From Microbacterium sp. 8M (lineage in GTDB: Bacteria; Actinomycetota; Actinomycetes; Actinomycetales; Microbacteriaceae), in assembly GCF_902506375.1 (NCBI RefSeq), contig NZ_LR733284.1, positions 3,509,771 to 3,573,770 of the forward strand: a stretch of 64,000 nt of DNA, read 5' to 3'. The position numbers were made by a program, and so were the translations under genes. How positions within the stretch are numbered: position 1 is the stretch's first letter; each line of letters opens with the position of its first letter. The notes below the pieces were generated by a model. It was not told where the DNA came from. It searched no databases and saw only the letters and a list, made by a program, of their open reading frames with translations. Below, one piece after another: positions 1 to 8,858 of this stretch.

Positions 1-2321
1 GTCCGGCTCGGGATCGTGAGCGCCTTCAGCTCGTCGACCGTGGTCGGCGGGTTCGCGCTCTGCAGGTACACCGTGAGGGACGATCCGTCGATCTCCACGG
101 ATCCGATCTGCTGCGGACGCATCGCCTGCGACACGATGCCGCCGACCGCGACCTCGCTGAGGCCGTGCTGCGCCGCCGCTGTGCGATCCACCTGCACGGC
201 GATGTACGGCAGCGACGCCGACAGGTTGCTGGAGACCTGGTTGACGCCCGCCGAGCCCTTGAGCTCCTTCACGAGCGCGTTGGTCGCCGCGTCCAGCGTC
301 TTCTCGTCGGGCGCGGTGATCTTCACCTCGATGTCACTGGATCCGAAGCCCTCGCTGGCGGCGATCGCGATGTCGCCCACGCCCTCGAGCTTCTTCACCG
401 CCGTGCGCACGTCGGACTGCACGCGCTCCTGGTCCGCCGACGGATCCGTCGTGATCGAGTAGCTGATGCCCGATCCACCGCCCGAGAACGCGTCGCGCAG
501 CGCGGATCCGCTGGATCCGATCGAGACCTGCACGGTCTTGATGCCCGGGACGTCCTTGATCGCCTCTTCGACCTTCTGCGCGGCCGCGTCCTCGGCATCC
601 AGACTGGGCGCCTCGCCGAGGGACTGGGACATCCGGAAGGTGTTCTGCCCGCTGGATCCGAGGAAGTTCACCTTCATCAGCGGCGCGGCGGCCATCGTGC
701 CGATGAGCACGACGACGGCGAGCAGCACCGTGATCCAGGAGTGCTTCAGCGTCCAGCGCAGGATCGGCAGGTACGCCCGCTGCAGCCGGGTCGGCGGGGC
801 GTCCTCGTGCTCCGGGTCGATCGCGTGCCCGTCCGCGCCGATCAGCGGCTTGCCCGGACGCAGGAACCAGTACGCGAGCACCGGAACGATGGTCAGCGCC
901 ACGAGCAGCGACGCCGTCATCGCGATCGTCACGGTGAGCGCGAACGGGCGGAAGAGCTCCCCGGTCATGTCGCCGACGAAGGCGATCGGCAGGAAAACGG
1001 CGACCGTGGTGATCGTCGAGGCCGTGACGGCCGTCGCCACTTCGCGCACGGCGCTGAGGATGGCGGTCTTCTTGTCGGATCCCTGCACGTAGTGCCGCTT
1101 GATGTTCTCGATCACCACGATCGAGTCGTCCACCACGCGGCCGATCGCGATCGTGAGCGCGCCGAGGGTGAGGATGTTCAGCGAGTAGCCGAACGCCTGG
1201 ATGCCGATGAACGTGATGAGCACGCTGGTCGGGATCGAGATCGCCGTGACCAGTGTCGACCGCACCGAGAGCAGGAAGATGAGGATCACGATCACGGCGA
1301 AGACGAGGCCGAGCAGGCCTTCCTGGGCGAGCGACTCGATGGACTGCTGGATGAACGGCGCCTGGTCGAACACCGTCGTGAAGGTCGCGCCGGGCAGGTC
1401 CTTGCGAAGCTGCGGGATGAGCGCGGTGACGGCCTTGGACACGTCCACCGTGTTCGCCGAGGGCAGCTTGGTGACGGCGATCGTGAGGGCGCTCTTGCCG
1501 TCGACCCGGGAGAGGGAGGTGACCGGGTCGCCCTCGATGGCCACGTGCGCCACGGATCCGACCGTCGTGCCGGGCACGGTGGCGCCGATGAGCGGGATCG
1601 CCTCGATCTGCTCGACGCTGGTGAGCTTCTCCCCCGTCTGCACGGTGAGAGTGGTGTCGTCCTCGGTGATGGATCCGCCGGGGAAGAGCGTGCCGTTCTG
1701 CTGCAGGGCGTCCTTGATGGCCGTCGGTGCCAGACCCGCGGCCAGCACGGCGGCATTGTCGGGCGTGATGGTGAGCCGCTTGCCCTGCCCGCCGACGAGC
1801 GATGCCGCGTTCACGCCCTTCAGCCGCTCGATCTTCGGGATGATCGTGTTCGTGAGGCGCTGCTGCGCCTTCTCGGCATCGGAGAACCCGGTCACGGCGA
1901 GCTGGATCACCGGGAAGTCGTCGATCGACGCGGTGATGACCTGCGGATCCACCCCCTCCGGAAGCTGGGACTTGATCCGACCGATCGCCTGGTTGATCTT
2001 CTGCTCGGCGGTCGCGAGGTTGGTGCCGTACGCGAACGACGCCTGGATCACGGAGGAGTTCGTCGTGCTCGTCGCCGTCGAGGTGTCCAGGCCGGGGACG
2101 CCCTGGATCGCGGTCTCGACGGGCGTGGAGACGTCGTGTTCGACGACCTCCGGGGAAGCGCCGGGGTAGTTCGAGACGATCGCGAGCTGCGGGAACTCGA
2201 TCGACGGGATGAGCTCCTGCTTCAGGTTGGTGAGCGCGAGGCCGCCGAACACCGCCGCGACGATCGTGATGAGGGCGATCAGGGCGCGGTTGCGCAGGCT
2301 CAGAACGGCGAGTGTGGACAC
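1..2321 (-). CDS. RND-family efflux permease (HAE1/AcrB-like), 3' end missing
   Basis: Inner-membrane drug/metabolite:proton antiporter of the RND superfamily, reading out of the window at base 1, so only about 773 codons are visible. Start is GTG at 2321 with an AAAGGGGGA ribosome site just upstream. The first membrane helix lies at about residues 12-30, followed by a large extracytoplasmic loop, then a helix cluster from about residue 335. The helix-4 motif VVDDSIVVIEN (about residues 395-405) carries the Asp-Asp proton-relay pair typical of RND pumps. No adaptor or outer-membrane partner is next to it, as expected for a Gram-positive cell. Substrate cannot be told from sequence. Confidence 0.9.
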   Translation of the reverse strand, partial: MSTLAVLSLRNRALIALITIVAAVFGGLALTNLKQELIPSIEFPQLAIVSNYPGASPEVVEHDVSTPVETAIQGVPGLDTSTATSTTNSSVIQASFAYGTNLATAEQKINQAIGRIKSQLPEGVDPQVITASIDDFPVIQLAVTGFSDAEKAQQRLTNTIIPKIERLKGVNAASLVGGQGKRLTITPDNAAVLAAGLAPTAIKDALQQNGTLFPGGSITEDDTTLTVQTGEKLTSVEQIEAIPLIGATVPGTTVGSVAHVAIEGDPVTSLSRVDGKSALTIAVTKLPSANTVDVSKAVTALIPQLRKDLPGATFTTVFDQAPFIQQSIESLAQEGLLGLVFAVIVILIFLLSVRSTLVTAISIPTSVLITFIGIQAFGYSLNILTLGALTIAIGRVVDDSIVVIENIKRHYVQGSDKKTAILSAVREVATAVTASTITTVAVFLPIAFVGDMTGELFRPFALTVTIAMTASLLVALTIVPVLAYWFLRPGKPLIGADGHAIDPEHEDAPPTRLQRAYLPILRWTLKHSWITVLLAVVVLIGTMAAAPLMKVNFLGSSGQNTFRMSQSLGEAPSLDAEDAAAQKVEEAIKDVPGIKTVQVSIGSSGSALRDAFSGGGSGISYSITTDPSADQERVQSDVRTAVKKLEGVGDIAIAASEGFGSSDIEVKITAPDEKTLDAATNALVKELKGSAGVNQVSSNLSASLPYIAVQVDRTAAAQHGLSEVAVGGIVSQAMRPQQIGSVEIDGSSLTVYLQSANPPTTVDELKALTIPSR

Positions 2322-2445
2322 GGGTCCCCCTTTTCGGTAGCCCGTGGGCGAGATCCGGGCGTACAGGCCAGAGTCTAGGGCGCTCGCGTATCGAGCTCGT
2401 CACAGGATCCCGGCGCACGCGCCGCGCCGGGATCCTCGCGGCGCA

Positions 2446-2853
2446 CTACTGGCACACGCCGTTCTGATAGTGGGTGTTGAACGAGTGCACCTGCACCCAG
2501 GAGACCGGCTTGCCGGTCTCGACGTCCCATTGCAGCGAGCCCGGGGTCGGCGCAGTGCCGTAGTTGGTGCCGTACGACGCTGAGGTGCCGTCGGTGAAAT
2601 GGGCGTTGAGCTCGTAGATGTCGGGCGCGGCGTCGTAGCTGACGATCACGCGCTGGTCGGTGACCGTGTAGCTGCCGTTGTCCCCCGCCGCCGTGCTCCC
2701 GCACGTGACCGCCGGATCCTTGGAGCCGCTGGTCGACGCGGTGGCGAGCGGCACGGCCGTGGCTGCGGCGATCACCGGGATGCTCCAGGCGGCCCCCTTG
2801 ATGACGGTGCGGCGGGTCAGCGTGCCGGCGGTCCTGGTGAGCTGCTCGGACAT
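2446..2853 (-). CDS. small Tat-exported protein of unknown function
   Basis: 135-aa protein. The N-terminus has a twin-arginine signal (TLTRRTVIKGAAW) followed by a hydrophobic stretch and an AxA-like cleavage region near residue 37-40, so it should be exported folded by the Tat system. The mature part is about 95 residues, with one Cys early (DPAVTCGS) and one at the extreme C-terminus (GVCQ), which could form a disulfide that closes the domain. Start ATG 2853 was chosen over longer upstream readings because GGGGAGAG precedes it. It is divergent from a LuxR-type regulator 296 bp away. I do not recognise a family. Confidence 0.75.
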   Translation of the reverse strand: MSEQLTRTAGTLTRRTVIKGAAWSIPVIAAATAVPLATASTSGSKDPAVTCGSTAAGDNGSYTVTDQRVIVSYDAAPDIYELNAHFTDGTSASYGTNYGTAPTPGSLQWDVETGKPVSWVQVHSFNTHYQNGVCQ

Positions 2854-3149
2854 GGTTCTCTCCCCTGATACGTCGCCCGCGGGCGCGATGGCGCGGCGCG
2901 GGCATGGATGCGATGACGCGCGGGCATGCGGATGCGCAGCCCCAGGCGCGGCTCGAACGACGCTCGGGCGCGCCGTCCGGTCCTTCCACGTTCGCCGCCG
3001 CGGGGAGGGCGCCCGTGCCGTCCGGCGGAGAATCACCCCCCTTTTCACCCACCTGGCCCAGCGGCGGGTCGCATCGAGCCCGTAGCGTGGCAGTGAGTGT
3101 GAAGCATGCGTGCGCATGCACCGGCGGACCGGGGCGTGCGGGGTGATTC

Positions 3150-4682
3150 GTGGGGACGAACGTGGATATCGGGGAACGGTTCATCGAGGCGGCGCTGGCG
3201 AACCGGGACGCGGACGCCGCCGCGCTCGTGGAGATGTGGCCGATCGAGCTCTGGTACTCGCTTCCCCCGTACCAGCTCGGCACGCTCCTGGCACGCCTCT
3301 CCCCGGAAGCGCACCGCCTCAGCCCGACGGTCTCGCTGCTGTCGCGGGCCCTGACGCCCGACGACACGACCTTCCGCATGCCGCGTCGCCGGGGACCGCT
3401 GCCGGCGAACCATCACCGTCGCGCCTCGATCTTCGAAGCGGCGCGGCGACGGGTGGCCGGGGATCCGGTCGGCGCGTACGAGCTTCTCGCGGGCCTCCGG
3501 GAGAACATCGCGGGGGCGTCCCGCTCCGGTGTCGGCCCGACCGATCCCGCCCTGGCGTTCGTCCTGATGCAGACCGCCGAGTCGGCACTCCTCGCCGGAC
3601 GCCTGCGGGAGGCGCTGAGCCTGTTCGAGGAGCTCGCCGCCGCACCGCGGTCGGCCGGCATGGAGTTCTTCGCCCGCAGAGCGCACCTTAGGGGCGCGCT
3701 CATCCACCGCCTCTACGGCAGCACGTGCGTCGCCCGCTCCCATCTGCAGCAGGCGCGGGGAGTGCCGCGCACCACGAGCTGGGTGGAGAAGCGGCTGGAC
3801 GGCGACCAGCGGCTGGTCGAGGCGCTGATCACGACGGAGGATCCCGACGAGGCCTTCTCCGAGCTGCTGGACCTGACGTACTCCGACCTCGGCGAGCTGT
3901 GGCCCTTCGCGGTGATCGCCCTGCACGCCTGGGGCTCCGTCACCGGCCGTCGCGACGCCGCACGCTCACGCATCGAGGCGATGGCGAACGCGGGGTTCGG
4001 GCGCGACGGCACGGGCCTCATCGGGTCCGCCCTGCCGCTCATGCTCGCGCTGGACTCGGTCCTCAACGGCGACCTGCCCCGGGCGCGCGCCGAGATCCAC
4101 GACGTCCACGAGGATCACTGGATCGCGACGGTGGTCCGCGCGCTGGTCGACATCGGCTCCGCCGCGCCGAGCCGTGCACGGGACGCCCTTGGAGCCGCGG
4201 CCGATGCGACGACCGGTCTCATCAAGGCCGACCGGCAGCGGCACCAGGTCACGGCGCTCGCGCACTACCTGAGCGGCGACTCGGGGAGCGCCTCGGCCAC
4301 GATCGCCCTGCTCCCGGTCAGCGCCCGCCGGTGCAGCCCCTACGAGATCTCCGTCCTGGACACCCTGGCTCCGGGCGTTCTCGGTGTGGTCGCCGATCTC
4401 GTGCCGGAACTCCTGCCGGAGGGCCACTCGTTCGACCGCGTGGGCGTGCTCGAGAAGCCCTCGCTCACGCGGCCCGAACTGGAGGTGCTGACGAGACTGG
4501 CGCGGGGGATGAAGAGACCCGACATCGCCCGCGAGCTCTTCCGCTCGATCAACACGGTCAAGACCCACCAGCGCTCGCTGTACCGCAAGCTCGGCGCGTC
4601 CTCGGCCGCGGAGGCGGTCGCCCTCGCGACCGAGTCGGGATATCTCTGGCACCCGCCGCAGGCCGCGCCGGTGCAGGGGTGA
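3150..4682 (+). CDS. LuxR-family transcriptional regulator without ATPase domain
   Basis: 510-aa protein with a C-terminal LuxR helix-turn-helix at about residues 440-500 (LTRPELEVLTRLARG... then NTVKTHQRSLYRKL, the recognition helix). The roughly 430 residues before it are Ala/Leu/Arg-rich and helical, resembling the TPR-like part of large LuxR (LAL) regulators. The Walker A/B ATPase module of those 900-aa proteins is absent, so this is a shortened form. Start is GTG 3150, the first plausible start; GTG or ATG codons slightly downstream are possible. It is divergent from the Tat-exported 135-aa protein, which may be its target (inference). Confidence 0.82.
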   Translation: MGTNVDIGERFIEAALANRDADAAALVEMWPIELWYSLPPYQLGTLLARLSPEAHRLSPTVSLLSRALTPDDTTFRMPRRRGPLPANHHRRASIFEAARRRVAGDPVGAYELLAGLRENIAGASRSGVGPTDPALAFVLMQTAESALLAGRLREALSLFEELAAAPRSAGMEFFARRAHLRGALIHRLYGSTCVARSHLQQARGVPRTTSWVEKRLDGDQRLVEALITTEDPDEAFSELLDLTYSDLGELWPFAVIALHAWGSVTGRRDAARSRIEAMANAGFGRDGTGLIGSALPLMLALDSVLNGDLPRARAEIHDVHEDHWIATVVRALVDIGSAAPSRARDALGAAADATTGLIKADRQRHQVTALAHYLSGDSGSASATIALLPVSARRCSPYEISVLDTLAPGVLGVVADLVPELLPEGHSFDRVGVLEKPSLTRPELEVLTRLARGMKRPDIARELFRSINTVKTHQRSLYRKLGASSAAEAVALATESGYLWHPPQAAPVQG

Positions 4683-4733
4683 CACCGCCGCTCGAGGGGT
4701 GATGACGAAGTCCGCGTCGCGACGGCGCACGTC

Positions 4734-4739
4734 TACGCT
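4734..4739 (+). promoter_or_regulatory. -10 box (TACGCT), leaderless ddaH start
   Basis: TACGCT followed by exactly 6 nt and the ATG at 4746, which places the transcription start on or next to the start codon. Confidence 0.6.
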
Positions 4740-4745
4740 GGGAGG

Positions 4746-5507
4746 ATGTCGCGTCTTCTCGTCCGCCGCCCCTCGCCCCGTCTCGCCGAAGGCGAGCTGA
4801 CCCACCTCGAGCGCGTCCCGGTCGATCCGGAGCTGGCCCAGCGGCAGTGGGAGGCCTACGTCGACGTGTACCGCACCCGCGGCTGGGACGTGATCGACAT
4901 CGAGCCTGACGACGCGCACGCCGACGGCGTCTTCGTGGAGGACACCGTCGTGATGTTCGGCGACCTCGCCCTGCTCACGCGTCCCGGCGCCGACTCGCGC
5001 CGAGGTGAGATCGAGACCACCCGTGCCGCGCTGGAGAAGGCGGGCATCGAGTACGCCGCGATCGAGGCGCCCGGCACGCTCGACGGCGGCGACGTGCTCA
5101 AGGTCGGCCGCACGGTCTACGTCGGGCAGACGCTCCGCACGAACGCCGAGGGTGCCCGCCAGATGGACGCCCTGCTCGCGCCGCGGGGCTGGACGGTCGT
5201 CCCGGTCGAGGTCACCAAGGTGCTGCACCTGAAGAGCGGCGTCACGGCCCTGCCCGACGGCACCGTGATCGGATACCCGCCGCTCGTCGACGACCCGTCC
5301 GTATACCCCGAGTTCCTCGCCGTGCCCGAGGAGCACGGCACGGCGGTCGTCGTGCTCGACGAGAAGACGGTGCTGATGTCGTCCGACGCGCCGCAGAGCG
5401 CGCAGCTCTTCCGCGACCGCGGCCTCACGGTCATCGAGACGCCGATCAGCGAGTTCGAGAAGCTCGAGGGCTGCGTGACCTGCCTGTCCGTGCGGGTGCG
5501 CGACTGA
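4746..5507 (+). CDS. ddaH: dimethylarginine dimethylaminohydrolase (DDAH)
   Basis: 253-aa amidinotransferase-fold enzyme that hydrolyses N-omega-methylated arginines to citrulline and (di)methylamine. Family landmarks are visible: VEDTVV near residue 65, an acidic residue in LDGGDVLK (about 113), the catalytic His in VLHLKSG (about 161), and the catalytic Cys in EGCVTCLSVR close to the C-terminus (about 246). Length fits bacterial DDAH. The ATG at 4746 follows a TACGCT box by 6 nt, so the transcript is probably leaderless. Genuine arginine deiminase is less likely because it is much longer (about 400 aa). Confidence 0.9.
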   Translation: MSRLLVRRPSPRLAEGELTHLERVPVDPELAQRQWEAYVDVYRTRGWDVIDIEPDDAHADGVFVEDTVVMFGDLALLTRPGADSRRGEIETTRAALEKAGIEYAAIEAPGTLDGGDVLKVGRTVYVGQTLRTNAEGARQMDALLAPRGWTVVPVEVTKVLHLKSGVTALPDGTVIGYPPLVDDPSVYPEFLAVPEEHGTAVVVLDEKTVLMSSDAPQSAQLFRDRGLTVIETPISEFEKLEGCVTCLSVRVRD

Positions 5508-5551
5508 CCGGATCCATTCCGGATCGTCGAGCGGGCACTCTCTTCGGGGCC

Positions 5552-5636
5552 GTTGAGCGAGCGCAGCGAGACGAAACGCCGTGCTCCTGCCGGGAACCGC
5601 GTTTCGTCTCGGTCGGCTTCGCCGTCCTCGCTCAAC
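5552..5636. repeat. imperfect inverted repeat between ddaH and crcB
   Basis: Left arm 5552-5579 and right arm 5599-5636 pair along GTTGAGCGAG and GAGACGAAACGC with a bulge. The right arm contains the TGA stop of the downstream crcB gene. The gene pair is convergent, so the structure may act as a bidirectional terminator. Its left arm (5554-5575) shares a 22-nt core, one mismatch, with the repeat at 31530-31551, so it belongs to a dispersed family. Confidence 0.7.
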
Positions 5637-5997
5637 GACCCCAGAGAGCGCCGAGCGCCAGACCCGCGACCGCCGCGAGGATCCCGAGCAGCAGCATGCC
5701 GGCCGCGTTGAAGATCGCCGCGCGCGAGGATCCGTCCCGCCACAGCGCGACCGTGTCGAGCATGGCCGTGCTGAACGTGGTGTAGCCGCCGAGCAGGCCG
5801 GCGCCGACGATGAACGCCGCCCCCGGGAAGCCGCCGGTGACCACGCCGAGAGCGAAGGATCCAGTGAGGTTGATCACCAGCACGCCCCAGGGGAACCGGG
5901 TGCCGAGCACGCGCGCGACGCCCAGGTCGACGAGATAGCGCAGGCCGGCGCCGACCCCTCCGGCGAGCGCTGCGCCGAGGAAGAGCAGCGGGTTCAT
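5632..5997 (-). CDS. crcB: fluoride channel CrcB/Fluc, second subunit of pair
   Basis: 121-aa protein with four predicted membrane helices and the family motif GGYTTFSTAM (about residues 70-79). Fluc proteins form dual-topology dimers that passively export fluoride. In many Gram-positives they occur as two tandem genes encoding antiparallel heterodimer subunits, as here. Its ATG (5997) overlaps the stop of the upstream crcB by 4 nt (ATGA), so the two are translationally coupled. Its stop codon sits inside an inverted repeat. Confidence 0.93.
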   Translation of the reverse strand: MNPLLFLGAALAGGVGAGLRYLVDLGVARVLGTRFPWGVLVINLTGSFALGVVTGGFPGAAFIVGAGLLGGYTTFSTAMLDTVALWRDGSSRAAIFNAAGMLLLGILAAVAGLALGALWGR

Positions 5998-6419
5998 CCG
6001 TGCGCCTGCGTGTGAGAGGAGCGGGGGCGCGCCCGGCGGTGGGGATGCGCGATGCCGAGGCCGAGCGCGGCCGCGGCGACGCCGAGCACGACGCTGCCGA
6101 TCGCGTACGCCGCGGCGAGCCAGGGCTGCGCCTGCCACAGCGTCACCGTGCCGACGGCGAACGCGCTGTAGGTGGTGAACCCGCCCAGCACACCGGTGCC
6201 GAGGAGGATGCGCAGCCCGCTGGATCCGGGCAGACGCGCCGCGAGCACGCCGATGAGGAACGCACCCACGATGTTGGCGACGAGGGTCGCCCACGGCACC
6301 GCGCCCAGGCCGTCGCCGACGGGTGCCGGCAGCGCGAGCCCGAGCCCCAGGCGCGCGGCGGTGCCGACCGTGCCGCCGGCCGCCACCAGGGCGAGGCGGA
6401 GCGGGATGGGCGAGGTCAC
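5994..6419 (-). CDS. crcB: fluoride channel CrcB/Fluc, first subunit of pair
   Basis: 141-aa paralogue of the next gene, four membrane helices, motif GGFTTYSAFA (around residue 82). Start taken at GTG 6419 (V-T-S-P-I-P-L-R), directly before the first helix; longer upstream readings add a charged non-conserved tail. The C-terminus is Arg/His-rich. The gene overlaps the second crcB by 4 nt and together they should form the heterodimeric fluoride exporter. I see no fluoride riboswitch upstream. Confidence 0.92.
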   Translation of the reverse strand: MTSPIPLRLALVAAGGTVGTAARLGLGLALPAPVGDGLGAVPWATLVANIVGAFLIGVLAARLPGSSGLRILLGTGVLGGFTTYSAFAVGTVTLWQAQPWLAAAYAIGSVVLGVAAAALGLGIAHPHRRARPRSSHTQAHG

Positions 6420-6601
6420 GCCCGCCAGCCTAGACCGCACAGCTGTGGTCGCCGCTCCCTCGGCCGCGGGCGGAAATCGAGGGTGGGTCCGGCGTGTCGG
6501 GGCACAAGGCACCGCCGGCGAGACGACACGCCGCACACCGCCGCCGTTTTCCGACGTCGCACACGACAGGGGGATCCGGAGCCGCGTCCAGCCGGGTTCC
6601 G

Positions 6602-6607
6602 TAGACT
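6602..6607 (+). promoter_or_regulatory. candidate -10 box for the Pr6Pr gene
   Basis: TAGACT 72 nt before the GTG. No convincing -35 is seen. The rest of the 260-bp divergent gap to crcB shows nothing I can name. Confidence 0.35.
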
Positions 6608-6679
6608 CGGCCAGGTGGCGGGCACCACCCGAGGCGCTCCGCCGATCGGTTCGGAGCGACCGAGGAGGACGACGCGCGA

Positions 6680-7411
6680 GTGAGGTACAGGCGGGCTTTC
6701 GGCTGGGCGCGGCTCGTCACCGCGGCCGTGTGCATCGTCGCCCTCGTGGACCGGCTGTTCTGGGGCCTGGGCTCGCAGACCATCGCCGGGCAGAACTTCC
6801 TCGCGTACCTCACGATCGAGTCGAACATCGCCTTCGCCCTCCTCGCGGTGATCGCCGGCGTCATCGCTCTGCGCACCCCGGAGGATCCGCGCTGGCTGAC
6901 GACGGCGCGCGCGGTCGTGCTCAGCTGGACCATCACCGCGGGCCTCGCGTTCGCCCTCATCGTCTGGCAGGCCGGAGTGCACGGCGTGCCGATCTGGGTG
7001 CCCTGGTCGGACGTGGTGCTGCACTTCGTGCTGCCTGCGTGGACCGTCGTCGCGTGGGTGTTCGGCCCCGGCCGTCGTGCGGCGTCCTGGCGGATCGTCC
7101 CCTACGTTCTCCTGTACCCGGTGATCTGGGGTGTGTTCACCATCTGGCGGGGCCGCCTGGTCGGCTGGTACCCGTACTACTTCCTGGATCCGCGGCAGGT
7201 CTCCGGTCCGCTCGAGCTGGTCCTGACCTGCACGATCGCCCTGGCCATCTTCGCGCTCGTGGCAAGCGGCCTCGTCGCCCTGAGCCGGCTGCATCCGACG
7301 GTGCCGGTGGATCCGGACGAGCCCGGCGGGTCGGAGACGGATGGTCCGGATGCGGATGCGTCGGACCCGAAGCCTGACCCGGCTGAGGTCACGGCGTCGG
7401 CGTCGCGCTGA
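6680..7411 (+). CDS. Pr6Pr-family integral membrane protein
   Basis: 243-aa protein with about six membrane helices between residues 8 and 205. It resembles the Pr6Pr (FAR-17a/AIG1-like) membrane proteins common in Actinobacteria, with WVPWSDVVLHFVLPAW and GWYPYYFLDP as characteristic stretches; function is unknown. The C-terminal 40 residues are hydrophilic, Asp/Pro-rich and probably disordered. GTG 6680 has AGGAGGA 10 nt upstream. Its 3' end overlaps the convergent amine oxidase gene by 23 nt. Confidence 0.8.
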   Translation: MRYRRAFGWARLVTAAVCIVALVDRLFWGLGSQTIAGQNFLAYLTIESNIAFALLAVIAGVIALRTPEDPRWLTTARAVVLSWTITAGLAFALIVWQAGVHGVPIWVPWSDVVLHFVLPAWTVVAWVFGPGRRAASWRIVPYVLLYPVIWGVFTIWRGRLVGWYPYYFLDPRQVSGPLELVLTCTIALAIFALVASGLVALSRLHPTVPVDPDEPGGSETDGPDADASDPKPDPAEVTASASR

Positions 7412-8774
7412 CGAAGAACCGCAGCGATTCCCGCACCGTCGCCTGCGCCTCGGCGTCGCCGAGCTTCGCGAACGCCTCGGCGTCGGGACCTCCGACGAGG
7501 CCGACCAGCACGGGCTTGCCGGTGACGGGCTGCAGGTTGAGCCACGTGCGGATCGGCGCGTCGCCGCCGATCACGTGCCAGATGTCGGCGTCGACCTTCC
7601 AGAACGCCTCGTCGAACTGGGCCCACACGGTCTCGATGTAGCCCGACGCGAGCGCGGCGATCGCACCGCGCTGCGCGAACGGCAGCGGAGGCGCGAACTC
7701 GACGGCCTGATGCTGCAGCACGCCCAGCGGCACCGTGACCACGACCCGGTCGAAGGACAGGGACTCGCCCGTGCCGAGGCGCAGGCTCACTCCGGAGTCG
7801 TCGTGCGCGATGCGCGTCACCGGCGAGGCGAGCGTGACCTTGAGATCGGCGAGCGGCGTGTCCACGAGCAGACCCACGTCGCCGTCGGCCCCGACGAGCG
7901 CATCCGGCGTGAACGCCGGCGGGTACCAGCTCGACGCCTTCGCCGTGTCTGCGCCCGTGGTCGCCTGCAGCCAGGCCAGGGCCGCGGCCAGCGCGGGGTC
8001 GGCGGGGTCGGCGCCGGACGCCTTGAGCGCGGCGACGACCGTGACGTCCGCGGGGCCGTTGGCCGCCTGCGCGACGGCCTGCTTCACGCGCGTCTCGTCC
8101 ACCGTCGGGGCGGCGCCGTCCTTCGACCAGCCGGTGGGCGTCTCGAAGCGCAGTCGATGCACGCCCTGGGCGGCGAGCTCGGCGCCCAGGGTGCCGTCGT
8201 CCTCTCCGGCGGAGAGCCAGGCGCCCAGCTGGACCGGGATCGGCCACTTCTTGTCGGCGACCGACCGGATCCGCCCTCCGGTGCGCTCTCGCGCCTCGAA
8301 CACCGTCACGGTCATCCCGTCATCGGCGAGGGCGCGCGCGGCGGCGGCTCCGGCTGCGCCGGCCCCCACGACCGCGACCCGCTCCCCGGCGGCGGCCACA
8401 TCGGCGACGGCGCGTGCGGCGCGCCGTCCGGAGGCGATCGCACCGGGCACGGTGCCGGGATGCTCGTCGTCGGTCGCCTCGCCCGCGAAGAAGACGCGGT
8501 CGCCGATCGGCTCGGCGAGATCGGCGCGCAGCTGCGGGGTCGCCCCCGCGGGCAGGTAGCTCATCGCGCCGCGGGCATAGGGATCGGTCGACCAGGTGCT
8601 GCGCATCCACGCCGCAGGTTCGGGGGCGGCGCCCGGCGGGATCGTCGGCGTCGGCGTGGGCGTTCCGGGGCTGGGCGTCTTCGTGGGCTGCGGCTCCGGC
8701 GTGCAGGCCGCGAGCACGACCGCGACGGCACCGAATCCGGCGCCGACGAGCAGGTTTCGCCGCGTGATGCCCAT
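7389..8774 (-). CDS. flavin monoamine oxidase-family lipoprotein with circularly permuted FAD domain
   Basis: 461-aa exported oxidoreductase. A Tat-type signal (TRRNLLVG) ends in a lipobox LAAC with Cys24, then a Pro/Thr linker to about residue 50. In ordinary amine oxidases the GxGxxG Rossmann motif is N-terminal and the second FAD motif is at the C-terminus. Here the C-terminal elements come first: TWSTDPYARGAMSYLPAG (60-77) and VFFAGEATDDEHPGT through SGRRAA (94-120). The Rossmann motif VAVVGAGAAG (133-142) with E160 and GGR (166-168) follows. The substrate-domain part runs to the end, stopping at FVSATPTP, exactly where a normal enzyme would enter the WxxDP segment. It is one uninterrupted reading frame. 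Substrate unknown; an amine or a membrane-proximal compound is likely. Confidence 0.9.
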   Translation of the reverse strand: MGITRRNLLVGAGFGAVAVVLAACTPEPQPTKTPSPGTPTPTPTIPPGAAPEPAAWMRSTWSTDPYARGAMSYLPAGATPQLRADLAEPIGDRVFFAGEATDDEHPGTVPGAIASGRRAARAVADVAAAGERVAVVGAGAAGAAAARALADDGMTVTVFEARERTGGRIRSVADKKWPIPVQLGAWLSAGEDDGTLGAELAAQGVHRLRFETPTGWSKDGAAPTVDETRVKQAVAQAANGPADVTVVAALKASGADPADPALAAALAWLQATTGADTAKASSWYPPAFTPDALVGADGDVGLLVDTPLADLKVTLASPVTRIAHDDSGVSLRLGTGESLSFDRVVVTVPLGVLQHQAVEFAPPLPFAQRGAIAALASGYIETVWAQFDEAFWKVDADIWHVIGGDAPIRTWLNLQPVTGKPVLVGLVGGPDAEAFAKLGDAEAQATVRESLRFFVSATPTP

Positions 8775-8858
8775 CGTGGTGTCAGCCTATCCCGGGCGGC
8801 GGGGCGAGCGCCCGGGACGGCACGCTGGGCGGGTGGGGTGGCCGTCCGACAGCCGCGG

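Noticed and set aside
165..2378. 737-aa plus-strand open frame
   Set aside because: Arg/His/Asp-rich and low-complexity, antisense to the RND gene, whose own frame carries conserved motifs; typical GC-rich shadow.
6420..6679. Fluoride riboswitch upstream of crcB
   Set aside because: I could not find the conserved pseudoknot elements; the gap looks unstructured.
7389..8774. Frameshift, gene fusion or two separate genes as the cause of the odd domain order in the amine oxidase
   Set aside because: One continuous frame with a sensible signal peptide, each FAD motif present once and in full, and ends that match the break point of a circular permutation; a misassembly would have to be exact to the codon.
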